A stretch of 41,841 nucleotides of DNA, taken from a virus. A model generated the notes under the pieces. The model saw only the letters and a program-made list of their open reading frames with translations, ran no database searches and was not told the DNA's origin. Where the stretch lies: positions 1 through 41,841 of the IMG/VR virus record IMGVR_UViG_3300048929_000326. One strand, 5' to 3'. A program made the translations under genes and the position numbers. Numbering within the stretch: position 1 is the stretch's first letter; each line of letters begins with the position of its first letter. This document shows positions 39,096 through 41,841 of this stretch, one piece after another.

Positions 39096-39659
39096 ATGGT
39101 GAAAATTTTACTCAGGCTGGCTGCGCTGGCGCTTACCCTTTTTGCCGGGGCCACCGCCCAGGCAACCACCTTCAATTTTTCGTACATCTTTGGTAACGGC
39201 ACTGCCGTCACGGGATCGTTCGATGGCACGGCGAACGGCAATCTGGTCACCGGCCTGTCGAATATTTCGGTAGAGCTCAATGGCAAAGCGTTTGCAGGCA
39301 ACGGCTCCTTGGTGGCGGCCGCCTTCGATCGCGATAATTACAGTTGGTACAACAGTCCGGTGGTTTCGTTCAATGGCCTTGAAAGCAATTTCGGTTTCGC
39401 CAATGGTGACATTAACTCCAGCTACACCAACGTTTTCCTGATCATTCCCTATGCCACGACCACCACTGATTTTGCCGAGGTAACCACGCCAACGATCGAC
39501 GTGGCGGAGGAGGCCGGACCGACCACCAGTATCCAGGCCAGCTGGCACCTGCAAGCCGTGTCGCCGACCACCACGGTACCGGAACCGGAAACCTATTGGA
39601 TGCTGTGTTCAGGACTAGCCTTGATGGGGGTGGTCGCACGTCGCCGCCAGCAATCCTGA
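39096..39659 (+). CDS. PEP-CTERM exported protein
   Basis: A 187-residue protein; the start has GAGGGG upstream. It has a signal peptide (about 1-22, LLRLAALALTLFAGATAQA), a beta-rich mature part and a C-terminal sorting signal: PEPETYW, then a hydrophobic helix (MLCSGLALMGVVA) and RRRQQS. The signal is recognised by exosortase in bacteria that make an exopolysaccharide matrix. A TATAAT hexamer (39075-39080) is upstream. It is flanked by strong terminators, so it is a single-gene unit of the chromosome. Confidence 0.88.
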   Translation: MVKILLRLAALALTLFAGATAQATTFNFSYIFGNGTAVTGSFDGTANGNLVTGLSNISVELNGKAFAGNGSLVAAAFDRDNYSWYNSPVVSFNGLESNFGFANGDINSSYTNVFLIIPYATTTTDFAEVTTPTIDVAEEAGPTTSIQASWHLQAVSPTTTVPEPETYWMLCSGLALMGVVARRRQQS

Positions 39660-39677
39660 TCGCGCAATGTTGTGGGC

Positions 39678-39713
39678 AAAAAGGCCAATCCGCTAAACCG
39701 GATTGGCCTTTTT
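39678..39713. terminator. Strong bidirectional terminator
   Basis: A 15-bp perfect stem with A-tract and T-tract arms, AAAAAGGCCAATCCG / CGGATTGGCCTTTTT around a six-base loop. Confidence 0.9.
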
Positions 39714-39855
39714 AATTTATGGCGAACAATCCTTCGGCGCCTTTGACTTCTCTGTGAAGTTCCGCACGGAATTTTTTCTTATTTCAACTAATCTGTCACT
39801 AATTTCATATTTTCAGTCACTAGCGAGTAAATCGCGTTGGTGCCAAGATATCGCC

Positions 39856-40170
39856 ATGGGAGACATTCACCGAAGTCAATATCGAATGCCGTTTTCGCTC
39901 TTTGAGAAACTGAAGGCGGAGGCGGACAGAGCCGGCCGCAGCGTCAATGCTGAATTGGTCGGACGTCTGGAACGCACGCTGTTGGGCAGCTCGAACGAGA
40001 TCGATATCCGTCATATTTTTGAGGCGCTGGAGCGACTGTCCGCACGCAATCCGGACATGCGCTACGCGTTCAGCTTTAATCTCGGCGGCGAACTGGAAGG
40101 CAGCTCGCCCCACATTCAAAACGGCAAGTGGACCTTGCCGGCCAACGAGCCGAGCACCTCGCTCGACTAG
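39856..40170 (+). CDS. Arc-like ribbon-helix-helix regulator
   Basis: A 104-residue protein. The N-terminal ~45 residues (RSQYRMPFSLFEKLKAEADR, then AGRSVNAELVGRLERTL) match the Arc family ribbon-helix-helix, in which the strand RSQYRMP contacts DNA as a dimer. The remainder is of unknown role (YAFSFNLGGELEG). The upstream 140 bp are AT-rich; the ribosome-binding site is weak. It is probably a chromosomal regulator, though Arc-type proteins also occur in prophages. Confidence 0.75.
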   Translation: MGDIHRSQYRMPFSLFEKLKAEADRAGRSVNAELVGRLERTLLGSSNEIDIRHIFEALERLSARNPDMRYAFSFNLGGELEGSSPHIQNGKWTLPANEPSTSLD

Positions 40171-40226
40171 TCCTTGCGCTGGCTGTTAGGCTATGATGCC
40201 GTATCAAACAACAACAGGGGACGGAT

Positions 40227-40436
40227 ATGGCGGACTGGGATTGGAGCAGCACCTCGGCGAGGGAATCGCTGGTGCTTCCGCGCGTGGACGCGCTGGCCAT
40301 CTACGAAAACAGCAACGGCGAAATCGTGCTGCGGCAGCAGGGCATGGACGGCCACGACGACAGCATCGTCATCATCCCCAAGGCGCAGGCGCAGGTGGTG
40401 ATCAACGCCATCGCGAGCATGCTGGGCGATAAATAA
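40227..40436 (+). CDS. Small hypothetical protein
   Basis: A 69-residue protein (MADWDWSSTSARESLVLPRV…) with AGGGGA upstream. It contains a likely beta-hairpin (ALAIYENSNGEIVLRQQG) and a C-terminal helix (KAQAQVVINAIASML). No family is recognised. Codon usage is like the surrounding chromosome. Confidence 0.7.
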   Translation: MADWDWSSTSARESLVLPRVDALAIYENSNGEIVLRQQGMDGHDDSIVIIPKAQAQVVINAIASMLGDK

Positions 40437-40492
40437 CCGCCCTGGTGCATCAGCTATCCTGGACTAGGTCTGCGGCGCTTCATCGTCAAACT

Positions 40493-41071
40493 TCATGGAC
40501 ATAAGGTGCCCCCCGGCTGAAAGCCGAGCGACTCGGCTTTGACGATGGTGGTCGCCTGCGGCAGCGGAAAGTGGATGCCGGTCAGCGGCAGCAAGGGCTG
40601 GTAGGGCACGGCTTGGCAGTCGTCCGCGCCCGGCGCGCAGATGCGCACGCGCACCAGGCGGATGCAGCTGTCGCCGTAGGGATTGGCGACGCACTGGATG
40701 CGCGCCCGCGCCGGACAGGCCGGCAGGCTGGCCGCCGGTATCGGCGTCATGGTCATGCTGCCGCCCGAGGCGCGCGCCAGCGACAGGTAATCGATGCGGA
40801 CATGCGCATCGGTGACCGGCGCGCCCAGCAGCAGCGTGCCCGGCGCGTCGCGCAGCACGGCCGCCTGCCGCACCTGGTTCATCACCCCCGGATCGCTGAA
40901 GTCGCTGACGGCGGCCAGCGCCGCCGCGCGGCGCGTCGCTTCCTGCAGCGTGTTGAGCAGGTACACCGCGCGCGCCAGTTCGACCACGAAGAACATCGCG
41001 CTGAAGAAGATCACCGCGCACAAGGCGAATTCGGCGGCGGTGGCGCCGCGCTGGCGCTTAGTTGCCCACAT
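40493..41071 (-). CDS. TadE-like minor pilin/assembly protein
   Basis: A 192-residue protein. The N-terminus RQRGATAAEFALCAVIFFSA is the TadE signature: a short basic leader, Gly-Ala-Glu cleavage region and hydrophobic helix. The long periplasmic part has four or more cysteines (CPARARIQC, DSC, CAPGADDC). TadE-type proteins are processed by the prepilin peptidase TadV and are needed for Flp/Tad pilus assembly. It overlaps the upstream gene by 14 bases. Confidence 0.82.
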   Translation of the reverse strand: MWATKRQRGATAAEFALCAVIFFSAMFFVVELARAVYLLNTLQEATRRAAALAAVSDFSDPGVMNQVRQAAVLRDAPGTLLLGAPVTDAHVRIDYLSLARASGGSMTMTPIPAASLPACPARARIQCVANPYGDSCIRLVRVRICAPGADDCQAVPYQPLLPLTGIHFPLPQATTIVKAESLGFQPGGTLCP

Positions 41072-41495
41072 AGCGCATGGTGTGAGTGGCCGAGATCGCC
41101 TGGTCGACCAGTTCCGGCGCGAGGTCGAACATCGGGTTGCTCACCTTGATCTGCAGGCTGACCGTGACCGTCGATGGCACGCTCAGGCCGGCGCATTGCA
41201 TGCCGTCGCACAGGATCGACAAGGCCATGGTGGTCGGATCGAACCGCCCCAGCTCTTCCACCACAATCGCCTGCGCCACGGCCAGTTCGTAACCGACCAT
41301 GGCGCTGCTGTTCATATTGCGCACGCTGGCGCTGGCGATGTAGCGCGCCGCGTCGTGGCTGGCCTTCTGCGCCAGTTCGTAGTTGTACAGCAAGCGGCCG
41401 TAGAACAGCAAAAAGGCCGCCACCGGGAACAAGAAGCCCAAGGTCAGCGCCAGTTCCAGCACCACCGCGCCGCGCGCCGTGCGTCGCGCCTTCAT
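41058..41495 (-). CDS. TadE-like protein
   Basis: A 145-residue protein with RRTARGAVVLELALTLGFLF at the start, again the TadE leader and helix (Gly-Ala-Val-Val-Leu-Glu). HDAARYIASA follows, typical of the family. It lies between the TadG-like gene and the other TadE-like gene with 4- and 14-base overlaps, so the three are one operon. Confidence 0.82.
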   Translation of the reverse strand: MKARRTARGAVVLELALTLGFLFPVAAFLLFYGRLLYNYELAQKASHDAARYIASASVRNMNSSAMVGYELAVAQAIVVEELGRFDPTTMALSILCDGMQCAGLSVPSTVTVSLQIKVSNPMFDLAPELVDQAISATHTMRYVGN

Positions 41496-41841
41496 CGCTG
41501 CAACTCCACGGCGCCGCCCAGCGCCGACAGCGGGACGGCGCCGGCGAATTCCGCGCTGAGACTGCTGGAGGTGGCCGGCACCGTCATGAAGAAGCGCCCC
41601 ACGCCCAGCACGCTGGCGCTGGTGATGGCGCCGGCCGCCACTGGACAGTCCAGCAGCGCGACGTTGAGCACGCGCCGCCTGGCCACGCCCGGCTGATGCT
41701 CGGCGGCGGGAGCGAGGAAGTTGCCGCTGCTGCTGGCCTGGCCATACGGCGCCAGTGTCAAGGACGACGTCGGATAGCCGTTGGCTGTCGGTGGTCCCGG
41801 TGTGTACAGCTTGGCCCAGTAGCTGGGCGGGAAGCCGTTGT
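41492..41841 (-). CDS. TadG-like protein, 5' end outside window
   Basis: Only the C-terminal ~115 residues are in the window, from NGFPPSYWAKLYTPG to GGAVELQR. The pattern RRRVLNVALLDCPV…VLGVGRFFMTVPA matches the C-terminal region of TadG-type Tad pilus proteins. It reads leftward and overlaps the next gene by four bases. Confidence 0.72.
   Translation of the reverse strand, partial: NGFPPSYWAKLYTPGPPTANGYPTSSLTLAPYGQASSSGNFLAPAAEHQPGVARRRVLNVALLDCPVAAGAITSASVLGVGRFFMTVPATSSSLSAEFAGAVPLSALGGAVELQR

Noticed and set aside
40571-41696. Plus-strand open frames across the Tad region
   Set aside because: They are low-complexity, His/Arg-rich shadows of the minus-strand TadE/TadG genes.

Overview
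The window is dominated by a temperate, long-tailed (siphovirus-type) prophage with an HK97-like head, in a high-GC betaproteobacterial chromosome. The host is probably an Oxalobacteraceae member (Massilia/Duganella-like). That is an inference from the PEP-CTERM exported protein and the TadE/TadG pilus genes in the right flank and from the style of the phage genes; no 16S or other marker is present.

Layout. Positions 1-401 hold the start of an exported-protein gene that runs off the left edge. Positions 413-1417 are the immunity switch: a leftward S24-type repressor, an operator/promoter region and a rightward Cro-like gene. Positions 1562-7167 are a tightly overlapping early operon: CII-like regulator, small regulators, a truncated C5-methyltransferase remnant, a radical-SAM protein, an HNH nuclease, a lambda O/P-like replication pair with an apparent iteron origin inside the O-like gene, and a complete tyrosine recombinase. 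Positions 7286-7765 hold a gene in the position of lambda Q, followed by an extended -10 promoter and a two-hairpin terminated leader (lambda pR'-tR' architecture). Positions 7794-20150 hold small genes, HNH, a putative cos region, terminase, portal, ClpP-like protease, HK97 capsid, an unusual adhesin/SGNH-hydrolase pair, connectors, tail tube and tail chaperones with a -1 frameshift site. Positions 20151-27864 hold the tape measure, one further tail protein and a fibre. Positions 27975-29892 are lysis genes (membrane-anchored endolysin, holin candidate, nested Rz/Rz1). Positions 29957-32219 are accessory genes, including an SRAP/YedK protein divergent from an unknown gene across a good LexA box.

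The right attachment site is probably the 47-nt 3' part of tRNA-Pro(GGG) at 32372-32418, followed by a strong terminator that would belong to the original tRNA. The intact tRNA and left junction would lie outside the window to the left.

Beyond this, 32419-38970 looks like the remains of a second, related prophage. It holds two truncated copies of the Q-position gene, each followed by a different accessory gene (a PLD-like protein; a four-helix membrane protein) and then another copy of the promoter/two-hairpin leader. After these come duplicated small genes, an intact and a decayed tRNA-Gly(TCC), another unknown gene, and an adhesin homologue truncated at its 3' end. The recurring order 'Q-like C-terminus - cargo gene - late promoter/terminator' suggests a cargo-insertion hotspot. 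Positions 38997-41841 are ordinary chromosome: PEP-CTERM protein, Arc-like regulator, a small unknown gene and Tad pilus minor pilins.
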